From the NCBI GenBank assembly GCA_038502055.1, contig JAXRKN010000043.1, positions 5,890,001-5,954,000 on the forward strand: a DNA stretch of 64,000 nt, written 5' to 3'. Position numbers and translations under genes: made by a program. The DNA is from Tanytarsus gracilentus (lineage: Eukaryota; Arthropoda; Insecta; Diptera; Chironomidae). The notes beneath the pieces are model-generated. The model made no database searches. It worked only from the letters and a program-made list of their open reading frames with translations, and was not told where the DNA came from. Below are positions 20,440 through 31,194 of the stretch, one piece after another (position 1 is the stretch's first letter; the number at the start of each line of letters is the position of its first letter).

Positions 20440-21912
20440 TTATATTTGAAAATTCTTTTTGATTTGTTGAATCATATTGTTGACGTTATTATCGCCTCCG
20501 TGATTTGTGTTGTCAAGCAGTTCGGTCAAAAGTTTTGCATCGACAGTGTCACCCGCCATGAACATCGAGAGAATCGGTATTTCGATATTTTTGCTGAGAC
20601 TATGGAGGAGCTGGATGTAGGGAAGATTATGATGCATGAAGTACTTGTGGATAACATGAATAATTTCAGTGAGCATGTCGCTGTTGAGTTGAGCGCCGAG
20701 AAGTTTTCCAATATCGACTGAATTGTCCGCAATGTTCTTCAAGTAGAGGAATTTTAAATCCTCATTTAGTTCCTTCCATGCAATGAAGCACTGTGGACCA
20801 GTTTGCGGCAGTACGATGAGATTATTTTTAAGATGTTGCAGTTCATCGAGTGTTGGAATTCGCTCGCTTGCCTTTAAGCTCTCATTCTTCTCATTAACAG
20901 TCGTTTTTTCATCAGTAGCAGGCTTTACAGGCGTTGGTTTAACGACATTTTTCTCAAAGAAATTGGTCTTGAATAGCTTCGAGTCACACTTTGGTTCAGG
21001 CACGTGCTCGCCGGTATTGTTGTTGAAAATCTTATCGAGCACGTGCTCGGGAATGGGCGATTGAGATTTTTTTAGATGGACGGTGACTGGATTGAGGGGC
21101 TTCTTTGACTGCATGTGTGGCTTCTTCTCGACAAAATTTTCTTCCTTCGGATACTTTGACCACTTGATTTGTGACTTCTTGAGCTTATTGTTTTCCTCAA
21201 TGATTTTATTATGAACTCGATCGTAGTTGGTCTGCGAAATATTGTCATTGGGCACTGCCTCCATCCAGTGTTGGCAGGTTTGAAGTGCTCGCATGTTTTG
21301 TCCCATCTTCTCGTACGCTGTCATTTGACGAAAGTAAGACTTGGAGAATGATTTATCGATAGCGATTGCCTTCTTTGTGTCCTCAACACATTCATTATAT
21401 TTGCCGAGGCTCAAAAAGCATTGCGATCGATTGGAGAAATAAACAGCTTCGTTGCTATACGTTTCTATGGCCAAAGTGTACATCTTCAGTGCCGATTCAT
21501 AGTCTTTTGCCTTGATAAATACATTGCCCTTCTCCTTATATTCGTTTGCTGATTGTTTTAAGTCCTCTTCACTATCGATCACCTTCTCATCGATGCTCAT
21601 CTTCTCCAGTGCCGACGATTCCTCGTGAAATTTCTGGAAGTTCTTAATGTTTGATCGAATTGGTGTTGGTAACTTGAAAGTTTAATTTTTATTGCTTTTT
21701 TTACTAACTGGAAGTGTTTAACTTACATTTGCACCGGCTGCCACTTCCATCGCAGCACTCTTGAGCATTTCTTCCTCTTTTAATTTCATTTCCTGTTCAA
21801 AATTTTTCATGCTTTTAAATTCATGCTGCATTTCCAGCGCTTTTTGACGAACTTGCTGCTGAATCTCCATCTGATTCTGAACACCCACATCTGGAACTGG
21901 TTTGTTCTCCAT
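20440..21912 (-). CDS. RPAP3: RPAP3-like TPR co-chaperone (R2TP complex)
   Basis: Two exons, 21912-21727 and 21672-20440, give 472 aa. An N-terminal acidic/Gln coiled coil (residues 10-60) precedes a TPR domain at about 100-215: SANEYKEKGNVFIKAKDYESALKMYTLAIE, YFSNRSQCFLSLGKYNECVEDTKKAI, FSKSYFRQMTAYEKMG. A Lys-rich linker then leads to the C-terminal RPAP3_C domain (about 355-455: FIAWKELNEDLKFLYLKNI to IPILSMFMAGD). RPAP3 (spaghetti in Drosophila) links Hsp70/Hsp90 tails to the RUVBL-PIH1D1 complex that assembles RNA polymerases, snoRNPs and PIKK kinases. The Hsp70 in this window ends in the EEVD tail such TPRs bind. SPAG1 shares the domains, but the N-terminus fits RPAP3 better. Confidence 0.87.
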
Positions 21913-22090
21913 TTTTTTATATTAAAAGGAGCTTAACTTTGTAAATTTAAAATAAATTTTCCAAATGAAAGAATTTTTGAAATCTTTGTTTACAATTTTA
22001 TGTTTGAGCTTGTTTATTCAATTTTCAGAAGGTTTTGATATTTTTTTTGGTTGCACGGTTTTTATTTACATCGGAAAAATTATTTTAAAC

Positions 22091-23279
22091 ATGTTGCGAA
22101 AAACTTTAAAATTTTTAACACTATCAGCTGGCAACAGATCTAGTATCTTAATTATTACTAGAAGTTATGTACCGAGGTATAAAAGAGAGCCGGGAATTCA
22201 AAACAGAATTAAAGATTTTGGCGAGGATTTTATTGAAAATGAAGATCCGGAATATGTTGTAAGATTATTAAAATTAATTTAATCGATTCAGCCTGATGAT
22301 TGTTGCATTTATATTTTAGGACGCATTAGAGCCTGATTTCATGACACTCAACAAAACTCACCGCGATCATGAGAAGGAAGTTAGAGAAATGAAAGATTTT
22401 AATCACACGATGCTCATCAGGAGGAAATATTTCAAGTCTAAAAGTCCAAATTTCCTTACATTCACTGAAAAGGAGAAAATCAGAAGGCTCCATGATGAAG
22501 ATCCCAAACGATATACGATCGATCATCTTTCACAAGCATTTCCGGCAGATCCAATGACAATCGGCGTATTAATAAGAAGTAGATGGACACCGAAAGATAC
22601 GATACGAGTTCAAAAGCACGACGAGGCAGTGAAAAAAAATTGGGAAGCTTTTAAAGAGGGAAAGCTTGAAATTGATCCTATGCTCGCTGAACATCTCAAG
22701 AAATTTGCTCTACGTGACTTTAATCATCTCGCTAAGCCACAACCATATAAGAAATTGGGCGTGCAAGTTCCAAAACCCCGAGGAAATGAATTTTTGAGCA
22801 TAATAACGAGCTGTAAAAAATATGCAGGGGACGGTGAAAGCGAGCCAGTCACATCTGGTCGTCCATTGAGAGTCCGAAAAATTGAATCAGAAGAGACTCG
22901 TCTGCCCGATTTAAAATATAATGAAGAAGATGAAAATGAGATGACATTGCGAGGCCGTAAACAGTTTAGTAGTAAAAATATTACGTTAGAACAACTCCAA
23001 AAGTTAGCACCACAATTTAAACTTCCTAAAGAGGAAGAAAAAGAGTTGTCATTTGAGAAGCATGTCCCAAAATTTAAAACAATCACGCTTCCAAAAGAAA
23101 AACAAACAGCATTAAGTGAATTCAAAAGCGAAGTAGAGAAAATGGAGAACAAGGATTTCATAAAAATTCCCAAACAGCTCTGGCAGCGTGGAAAAATTTA
23201 TCAAATCAATGAGAGTTTTTATAGTGACGATGGTGAATTTTTATATCGTGTGCCAGGTATAGAAAATAGTAACAAATGA
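22091..23279 (+). CDS. NGRN: Neugrin-like mitochondrial protein
   Basis: Exons 22091-22258 and 22320-23279 join in phase 0 to 375 aa. The neugrin core is at about residues 95-175: FLTFTEKEKIRRLHDEDPKRYTID, then AFPADPMTIGVLIRSRWTP and a basic helix ending in KKNWEAFKEG. Mammalian neugrin is needed for mitochondrial 16S rRNA modification and mitoribosome assembly. The chosen start (MLRKTLKFLTLSAGNRSSILIITRSY) looks like a mitochondrial presequence, which fits. An in-frame ATG at 21965 would add 42 mostly hydrophobic residues and leave just 52 bp to the RPAP3 start on the other strand, so I prefer the inner one. The C-terminal half is charged and not conserved as far as I can tell. AATAAA follows at 23286. 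Confidence 0.8.
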
Positions 23280-23285
23280 AAATTT

Positions 23286-23291
23286 AATAAA
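23286..23291 (+). terminator. Poly(A) signal of the neugrin-like gene
   Basis: AATAAA lies 7 nt after the stop. Cleavage 10-30 nt further would fall around the FEN1 stop codon (23310, minus strand), so the two mRNAs should overlap at their 3' ends. Confidence 0.55.
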
Positions 23292-23309
23292 AGTTGGATA
23301 GCTTAAAAT

Positions 23310-24618
23310 TTATTTTGGCTTGCGACCGCCTTTCTTCGGCTCAGCCTTGACCTTTTTGTTGCTCGCTCCTTTTTTGTCTTCAACCTTACGTTTCATTGGT
23401 GGTGTTGATGATGGAATGACTTTGAAAAAGCTATCGAGGCGTCCTTGTGTCGCTGTCTTGAGTGACTTTTGAATTTTCTGAGCTCCAGCACGAACGCGAT
23501 CTTCATTGAACTGCTTATCACCGCAAAGATACTTCACCAAGCCATCTTCATCGGGCTTTGTCCACTTTAAGTCCATCGTAGCGATATCTGTAATTTCCGG
23601 CTCCTTGAAAAGCTCACGTGCTCGCTCATAGTTCCAATTTTCAGGAACTTCATACTTTTTGTCGATATTTTTAATAATTTCCTCGATCGACTTGTACTTT
23701 TGTATCATCTCGTATGCTCGCTTAGGTCCAACGCCTCGAATTGTATCGCAGTAATCGCAACCCATCAAAATACATAAATCGATGAATTCATTCGCGTCCA
23801 ATTCTAATCCTTTCAGGACCTTTTCATAGTGAATTTCCTGCACCGGCATCTTTCGAGCTTCACTGAATGTCATGTGTCGTAAAAGAATAGTTGCACCGAA
23901 AGTCAATGCGTCCATATCCTCTGTTGCGACACCAAAAACTTTTCCAGCTTTAACCATTGCCGAGCATTGCGCTTCAGCTTCAGATGCCGACTCGATATAA
24001 GGAACTCCCATCAACTTGAGAAGTGTCTTTGCTTCATCATTGTGCTCCTTTGAGACTTTAACAAGACGACGACTCATTTTGTCCATTTCAGCTTGATCAC
24101 CAGCTTCAGTTGCCTTTTGCAGAGCTTTAGCTGTTTCTTCCCGACGTTCAGCACGCTTCTTAAGTTCGCCACTTTTGAGATCTGGCGGCTTTCCATCGAA
24201 CACATACACTGGCTTAATTCCATTTTCGAGAAGCCGAATTGTTCGATAGAATGTTCCCATGAGATGCGATGTAGTTTCGCCATTAGAATCGGTGAGCTGA
24301 GCACCTTCAGCTCTGACAGCGATGAGAAATTGATACAAGGACATGCCTAAAATAAATTAACATATTTAAGTTACTGTAAGTTGAAGATTATAAAGTTGAT
24401 ACCTTAAACTATCACTTTTATTAAGTTATTAAAATTAACAACATCGTAAACTTCATTAAATTAATTTAAAAACAAAAATACTTTTATGGCGCCAAAATTA
24501 ATTTTTACTTACTCGCATCAATCGCAATTTTCCGACCGAAATAGTTTTTAATTTCAGTTTCCTTGATTGCCCATGGTGCTATGTCAGCGATTAACTTAGT
24601 CAGACCTGTTATTCCCAT
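23310..24618 (-). CDS. Fen1: Flap endonuclease 1
   Basis: Exons 24618-24513 and 24346-23310 give 380 aa, the standard length. FEN1 cuts 5' flaps in Okazaki-fragment maturation and long-patch base excision repair. The metal-binding acids fall at the canonical numbers: D34 (AIDAS), D86 (VFDGKPP), E158 and E160 (SEAEAQ), D179 and D181 (TEDMDAL), D233 (MGCDYC). The N-terminal MGITGL is intact. A helix-hairpin-helix follows at about 233-260. The PCNA-interacting box QGRLDSFF is at 336-343 and a Lys-rich nuclear tail ends the protein. The gene diverges from U2A' (330 bp between starts) and converges with the neugrin-like gene (30 bp between stops). Confidence 0.97.
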
Positions 24619-24948
24619 GATAAATGCAGCTTAATAACTAATTTAAGTTTCGATTGCTCAATTGAAAGTTTACAAATAGAGCACATTAAAGTCTTATATA
24701 GCGAAATATTTTTAACGGATTTTCAAGCTTTAAAAATATTTCGGTTTAACAAAGTTTTACTGCTGCGCATTTGTTTACATTTTTAAAAAACAAAAATTTA
24801 CTAAAAATAATTAAAAAGAAGTCAAAAACTACTAAAATATATAGTTTAGTCTTAAAATTAAATATTCATTAACCGGAGAAACTCAAAAACTTTCGATTAA
24901 AAGTCAATTTTATCGTATTAAATCGTTTGAAATCATAAGTAAAACAAA

Positions 24949-25889
24949 ATGGTAAAATTAACGCCGGAACTAATAAATTCGTGTATGCAGTACATCAATC
25001 CGTGCCGGGATCGAGAATTAGACTTGAGAGGTGAGGTTTTAACAAAGTTTTTGTTTTAAATAAATAATTAATATTTTTAATTCTTTAAGGTTACAGAATT
25101 CCGGAAATTCAGAATATGGGAGGTAAGTTTGTGCTAATATAAAAGTCTGGATCAATAAAATCTAACATTTAAATCATTCATAGCAACACTGGATCAATTC
25201 GACACGATAGATTTGTCTGATAATGACCTCAGAAAGTTGGGTGGATTTCCCTATCTCCAGCGAATTAAATGTCTGCTCCTCAACAATAATCGCATCACGT
25301 AAGAATATTTCTTTAGTAAATTAGCCAATTATTTTAATTTAACAACTTTGCAGTCGCATTTCCGATGACTTATCCGAAACAATTCCCAATTTGGAGTCAC
25401 TTGTGCTTACCGGTAATAATATTCAAGAGCTTGGTGAGATTGATGTGCTGTCTAAGCTTCAAAAATTCGTTGCCCTTTCACTTCTCACCAATCCTGTTAC
25501 GAGCAAAAAATATTATCGTGAATACGTCATTTTCAAGTAAGTTAAATACAATTTTATAAAAAAAAAATCATTAACAATTTTTTAAATCTAGATTGCCTCA
25601 TTTGCGTTTACTCGACTTCAAAAAAATCAAGGATAAGGAGCGTAAAGAGGCGGTTGCATTCTTTAAAAGTAAAACGGGCAAGGAAATTCAACGTGAGATT
25701 TTGAAGAAGGCTCGCCTCTCGCAAGCAACGGAAACGGAACAAGTTAAGAAGAAGACAGCTTCATCGGCCGACATTCAGAAGATTCGTGACGCAATTTCTA
25801 AAGCGAGCTCACTTCACGAGGTCGAGAGACTAACTAAAATGCTACAATCGGGTCACTTGTCGTCCGAGTTTCTCAACGAAGAAAATTAA
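24949..25889 (+). CDS. U2A: U2 snRNP A' protein (SNRPA1)
   Basis: Exons 24949-25030, 25090-25122, 25184-25298, 25354-25536 and 25592-25889 give 236 aa. U2A' forms a leucine-rich-repeat platform that binds U2B'' on stem-loop IV of U2 snRNA. Seen: MVKLTPELI start, CRDRELDLRGYRIPEIQNMGAT, DTIDLSDNDLRKLGGFP, LLLNNNRI, LESLVLTGNNIQELGEID, LSLLTNPVTSKKYYREYVIFKLPHLRLLDF with the LRR cap, then FKSKTGKEI and a charged C-terminal helix. Exon 2 is only 33 nt. AATAAA (25889-25894) overlaps the stop codon, and the next gene ends 21 bp away on the other strand. Confidence 0.95.
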
Positions 25890-25894
25890 ATAAA
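25889..25894 (+). terminator. Poly(A) signal of U2A'
   Basis: AATAAA starts on the last A of the TAA stop. Cleavage would fall at about 25905-25925, inside the last codons of the kinase gene on the minus strand, so the two transcripts overlap. Confidence 0.5.
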
Positions 25895-25910
25895 AATGTG
25901 AATTTAAAAT

Positions 25911-26897
25911 CTAACGGAAAAGTTGATCTTCATGCATTAATTGAGAATACATCGTTGACTTTTTGATCGGCGGAAAGTTGCAGATCATTTGAATGGTAGC
26001 GCGATCTTTTGGAGTACGATGAAGCATTAACTCTAAGAATTGTTGAACAAACGGCTCATAGTTGCGTCGTGGATAGTCAATTTTTGGCGGCATGAATGCT
26101 AAATGTTGGTTCATGATGCGTGCTTTGTCCTGCATTAATTTGATTAAAGTTGATGATGAAAAAAGTTAAAATATCTTACAGCTTTCGAGAACGGATATTT
26201 CATCATGGCCATTTCATAGAAAATCAATCCCAGCGCCCAAATGTCGCAGCTCTTGTCGTATGGTTGATGTAGATATACTTCCGGGCTCATGTAGCACAAT
26301 GTTCCAATTGACGTGTGGTAGTTTGGTGTTAAATCATCGACAATTTTTGACACGCCAAAATCAGCTTAGAAATTATTTATTTTACCTCTAATTTAATTGC
26401 AATTATTTCTCTTACCAATTTTTAATCGATATTTTTCGTCCATCAACACATTTTCCGGCTTAAGATCGCGATGAATAATTTTGTGATCATGGAGGTACTT
26501 GATACCGAATGCAATGTCTAAAAACATGTCGATGAGATCGCGATTCGAGAGCTTCCAATGATTTTCCTGATAGTTAATGATTAAATTTCTCAACGATCCA
26601 TTTGCCGCATATTCCATAATTAAATTGCAGTCGGTTTTGGTCTCATAAAAATCAATTAACTTAATTACACGTGGATGATTCACATATTGGAGAATTTTGA
26701 GCTCCATTTTAATGCTATCGGAGAATTTGTTGAGAGGAATTTTCTTTAAAACACGACGTTGTCCTTTAAAGTCACATAGAAAAACATTTCTAAGTGGTTT
26801 AATTAATTTTCTATTAAAAATTTGTATTTTAACAAGCAGTCACTTACCCAAAACTGCCACTGGCGAGCTGACAAATAATTTTAATTTTTGAAGTCAT
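25911..26897 (-). CDS. Compact Ser/Thr protein kinase, NEK-like
   Basis: Exons 26897-26848, 26789-26416, 26364-26180 and 26129-25911 give 275 aa, little more than the kinase domain. All catalytic marks are present: glycine loop LASGSFGNV (11-19), Lys in RVLKKI (about 32), helix-C Glu in MELKIL, HRDLKPEN from residue 123, DFG near 143, and an activation segment ending in GTLCYMSPE, followed by DIWALGLIFYEMAMMKYPF. The GTxxYMSPE and ALGxxxYEM pattern is closest to NEK kinases. There is no coiled coil, RCC1 or other regulatory region, which most NEKs have. I cannot name the orthologue; a CAMK/ULK-type relative is possible. It converges tail to tail with U2A'. Confidence 0.75.
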
Positions 26898-27309
26898 TTT
26901 TTGAGGTCTGCAATGCGTTTAAACAGAAAGTTGAATGAGATGGCAATACACAAAAGGGAGGAAGATGAAGACATCAAATCTCTCTCAAAAAATATCGTCA
27001 AGAAAGTAATTTTCTTTATGGAATGTCTTTTTGATAAATTCTTGACTATTCTCAAATCTTTATTCAAGATTTTTCTTTTAAGAATAATAATTTCATACAA
27101 AAATGAATTTAACGCATGATGGAGAAAATATTTTTTCCTCATCATCGAGATATTTCCAAATTTGATAATTTACGCGTGAACTTTTCGGCATAAATTTGAA
27201 TCGATTGAGGAAATAAAAAAAGAATGTACACAAAAATTCACCACAAACGGTGCATTTATCTCTCTTACAATTACACTTAAAAGCTATCAAATGCTATAGG
27301 GAAGGACTT
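26898..27309. other. Kinase 5' flank and Gp93 3' UTR
   Basis: About 410 bp between two same-strand genes. It should hold the kinase promoter and the 3' UTR of Gp93. Overlapping short frames on both strands look random. Confidence 0.45.
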
Positions 27310-30061
27310 TTAGAGTTCATCGTGCTCCTCTAGATCGCCATCAATCTCTTCCTCTTCTGGCTCAGTCGTTTCCTCTCCAGTGGCAGTTTGTTCTGGGAAA
27401 TCCTCAACTTCAGGATCAAATTCGGAATCTTCAACGTTCAATGCTGTGCGCAGGAGCTTGTCAATGCTGTCGGCGAATCGAGAAGTTTCGTGGAGCATGA
27501 ATCCGGAACGAAGGACGGCGGTGTCGAGAAGTAATTCGGCAATTTCCTTAGCTCTTTCATCATTTTGATCGAGATCGACGCGACGAAGGAGTTCCTTAAT
27601 GACTGGATGACGTGGATTGAATTCGAGAGCCTTCTTTTGATTTTGATAGTACGATTGTGAGACGTCATTTGACTTTTTGTGTGCATTCGAGAGAGCAAGT
27701 CTTTCCATGTTACCGGTCCATCCGAACATTGAGGCAATGAGAACGCATGGAGTGTCGGTGAGTTTTTCAGAAACCTGAGCCTTGGTAATTTTATCTTTAA
27801 GACCAACCTCTTGGAACCACTTGGCCAATGGCTCAAATTTGTTTCTCAACTCTTCAAACTTGGCCTTAGCCTCTTCCGATTCTGGCATTGTGAATCCCTC
27901 CTTGGCAACATTTTGGAATTTCTTTCCATCGAACTCGGGTAAGGCTCCAATGCAATATTCATCGACAGCCTCAACGAGATAAATGACTTCGTAGCCGCGT
28001 GCGATAAGACGTTCAATGAAGGGTGATTTCTCAGCCTCATGACGTGATGCGGAAGCAATATAATAGATCCATTCTTGCTTTGGCTTCATGCGGCTAACGT
28101 ATTCAGTTAAACCGGTCACCTTTTCATTCTTAGTTTGAGACGTTTGGAAGCGGAGAAGTTTTGCTAAGCGAGCACGATTTGATGGATCTTCCATCACACC
28201 CAATTTAATGTTGGTCGAATATTCCTTCCAGAATTTCTCATATTCTTCACCCTCCAATTTCTTGAGCAAATCTAATGCCTTACGAACGAGCTTCTTCTTG
28301 ATGACCTGAAATATTTAAATAAAAAAATCATTTAATCTTTGTGATATGTGCGACGAATCATAAAAGCACCACGTCATAGGGAATTCTGTTATCGGCTATT
28401 TCAACATAACACCACGTAATAATTACCTTGATCAATTTGTGCTGCTGGAGTGTCTCTCTGCTCACGTTCAATGGCAAGTCATCTGAATCGACAACACCGC
28501 GAATGAATCCAAGGTAGTTGGGCATCATGTCGTTGAACTCGTCGGTAATGAAGACACGTCTGACGTACAGTTTAATGTTGTCGGATTTTGAACCATATTT
28601 GTTAAAGCTTTCGGATGGCTGAACTTTTGGAACAAAAAGAAGTGACTTGAATGTCACCTCGCCCTCGGCAACGAAGTGCGTTTGTGTCAATGGCTCGGAT
28701 GTGTCTTTGGTTAAGCTCTTATAGAATGCATCGTACTCTTCTTGCGTGACTTCCGTTGGTTTACGCGTCCAAATTGGCTTGCTGTCGTTCATCAACTCCC
28801 AGTCCCATACAGTTTTTGATTGTTTCTTTGTCTTTGGTTTCTTTTCAGTCTCACTTTCATCCTCAACCTTTGCCTCATCGTCATCCGTTTCATCTTGCTT
28901 CTTTTCTGGCTCTTCCGTTGGTTCCTCTTCAATTGGAACTTCCTCTTCAATGGTCTTTGATGTCCACATGTAGATAGGGAAGTTGATGAATTGCGAATAC
29001 TTTTTGATCAAATTCTTAATTGTGTCTTCCTCGAGGAAATCTTGTGCCTCTTCTTTGAGGTGAAGTGAAATTTGGGAGCCTCGTTTGAGTGTATCACCGC
29101 GTGGGTCATCAACGATATTGAAATTGGCAGAGTCACTCTCCCAGATGTATTGCTTATCATTATTGTTCTTTGTCGTAACGACCACCTTGTCGGCGACCAA
29201 GAAAGCTGAATAGAAACCGACACCGAACTGTCCAATCATGTCGTTTGCGTCTTTACTATATTCCTCATCTTCTTGCACCTTCGAGAGGAACTCAGCTGTG
29301 CCAGATTTTGCGATTGTTCCAAGATTATTAATTAAATCGGTGTGTGTCATGCCAATGCCGGTATCGATGATGTGTAAAATTCTATTTTCCTTATCGGTCT
29401 TGACTTTAATCGAGAGATCGCTATTTGTGTCGAGCTGGTCACGTTCGGTGAGCGAAAGCAAGCGAATCTTATCCAAAGCATCACTAGCATTTGAGATCAA
29501 CTCACGTAAGAAAATTTCCTTGTTCTTGTAGAGTGAATTGATAATGAGCTTCATCATACGGTTGACTTCGGCTTGGAAAACATACTTTTCAGACTAGATA
29601 AGGAGAGAAAAACATAATTAATATTACATTACTATCTCGCCTTAAATCATAAAAGCTTTGTTAAAAGTTCCCTTCTGGATGTTTCACAAAACAATTACGT
29701 GGCCCAAAAAAAAGGTCAAAAGATAAGCTCTAAGTCACTTTTATCAATTAAAGTGCGACCAAATTGCGTGAAAATTACCTTTTCTCGCAACTCTTTCATC
29801 TCCTTTTGGCTAATCCCATCAATATTAATTGATTCCTCCTCTCTCGCTAATGTTTCGGCATCGGTTCCGGTTGATGATTTGAGGCTCGCATCAACTTTAA
29901 TTCCATCGGATTCATCTTGAGCGTTGCCATTTACGAGAATGCCTAATTGCAAAGAGTTTAGTTATGCTTTTATTGCGGAAATTTCGGGACTCGCCCGGCA
30001 GTGACTTACTTGTGGAGATTAACAACACAATTCCTAGCGTTGTAGCTAATAAATACTTCAT
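27310..30061 (-). CDS. Gp93: GRP94 / Gp93, ER-resident Hsp90
   Basis: Exons 30061-30010, 29942-29779, 29593-28427 and 28305-27310 give 792 aa. A signal peptide opens the protein (MKYLLATTLGIVLLIS), and the C-terminus EEHDEL is an ER-retrieval signal. The N-terminal ATPase shows FQAEVNRMMKLIINSLYKNKEIFLRELISNASDA, IDTGIGMT, LGTIAKSGT and GQFGVGFYSAF. A long acidic linker (EEEVPIEEEPTEEPEKKQDE) follows, then the middle domain with WELMNDSKPIWTR and the VFITDEFNDMMPNYLGFIRGVVDSDDLPLNVSRE block, and the C-terminal dimerisation domain. GRP94 folds secreted and membrane clients such as integrins and Toll-type receptors. A UPR element lies 113 bp upstream of the start, consistent with ER-stress induction. 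Confidence 0.97.
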
Positions 30062-30155
30062 TTTAAATTCCTATAGACTAACTTAATAATTTAACTCGAC
30101 TTTTCACTCGCTCACTCTAATTAATAATGAGAAGAAAAAGCTTCTTGTTCGATTT

Positions 30156-30163
30156 CTTATAAG
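30156..30163 (-). promoter_or_regulatory. Possible TATA-like box of Gp93
   Basis: CTTATAAG is palindromic and lies about 95 bp upstream of the Gp93 ATG, just downstream of the UPR element in transcript direction. The position fits a core promoter, but the match is short. Confidence 0.35.
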
Positions 30164-30173
30164 AATGGAAAGA

Positions 30174-30181
30174 CCACGTCA
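30174..30181 (-). promoter_or_regulatory. UPR element upstream of Gp93
   Basis: TGACGTGG on the minus strand is the ATF6/XBP1 core (UPRE). It sits 113 bp upstream of the ATG of an ER chaperone, a class of gene controlled by this motif in animals. No CCAAT-N9 partner of a full ERSE is evident. Confidence 0.6.
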
Positions 30182-30333
30182 GTTTTGAGCTCTATCTCCG
30201 TCTCACTCACACTCTCGAGGGGTTCTTGGCTTAGAATAAAAATTATTCGATTTGAAATTTAAAAGGCCGTTAGAAATAATTTTTAAAAAAGCTTTTTATG
30301 AAAAATTTATTCAAAAACTTTTCTTTTTTAATA

Positions 30334-31194
30334 AATTTTTATCAATGATTTCTTTTTGAGATCGAAGTGTGCGTTGAAAAGTGAGTTGCAAAAATTATTT
30401 GCTCCGGTGATTAATTGGGTTTTGGGGTAGAGTAGGTAAAAGTGGCTAGTTAGTTAGATTAGGACAGGTAGTATTAGAAAATGTTCGAGTCACTCAATTT
30501 GAAAGGAAGTAAGTCTGTTTTGGAAAAATTGTCCATTGAGGATTTTTAAGAAAATTTTCATGGGTACTATGTAATTTATTTTAATAAAAGTGTGCAGGAT
30601 CCAACTGAATCGGTAAGGATAGTTGAGGAACGGAAGTTGTTGGTTGGGTTTTTTTTGTAGTATTATTTAATAAAAATGTGCGGCTTTTTTTGTTTTTCCA
30701 AGGATATTTTAGATGAGTTTTTGCCTTCGTCTCGGGGGGTTTGTGTTTTTTTTTAAAATGCGTTTTTGTGAACTGGTGCTGGGGGGTGGGCCCGTATTGA
30801 CATATAAGGTTTTTGTTTTTTGTTGGAAATTAATACTGTGTAAAACTTTCCGTTTTGCTAGAAATAAAAAAAAATAGAAAAAAAAATTAAAAAAACTAAC
30901 ACTAACATTGCCGTAAGGTATTTTAAAATTCCCTATTACACGCTGATGGTAGGGGTGGTTGGCCCGCTCGTTCTCACTCGTTTCTAATTGTTTTATTCCG
31001 GAAGGGGTTTGTTCGTAACCTGTGGCTTGTATCGACTGTAGATACTTGCCTAAGTAGCCCGCTAGACCCTGCTTTTCCGAGGAATCGGGGGTCAATCATG
31101 TGTGGTTGCGTTGGACGTCTCTCCTACTTCGGTAGTGGCCACCTAATCGTCATCTAATCTAATCTAATCTAATTTTTATCAATGATTTCTTTTT
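30334..31194 (+). mobile_element. Non-LTR retrotransposon-type insertion with 24-bp target-site duplication
   Basis: The 24 bases at 30334-30357 recur exactly at 31171-31194 (both read AATTTTTATC, then AATGATTTCT and TTTT). Between them lies an 813-bp insert ending in four CTAAT-type units (about 31151-31170), the kind of short tandem tail non-LTR elements leave at the 3' end. The orientation is therefore plus. The insert has higher GC than its surroundings and runs of homopurine and homopyrimidine. It has no reverse transcriptase frame, so it is a 5'-truncated LINE or a SINE-like element. A 128-codon frame on the minus strand has no family likeness. A perfect 24-bp duplication argues for a young insertion. 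It sits about 150 bp beyond the UPR element of Gp93. Confidence 0.8.

Noticed and set aside
28358..28427. Extension of the Gp93 third exon past the LIK codons
   Set aside because: The extra residues come from reading through an intron. The GT at 28426-28425 and the AG before 28305 join the conserved protein in frame.
30709..31095. 128-codon minus-strand frame within the insertion
   Set aside because: Low-complexity composition (poly-Phe, poly-Lys), no family likeness, and it lies antisense to the inferred retroelement direction.
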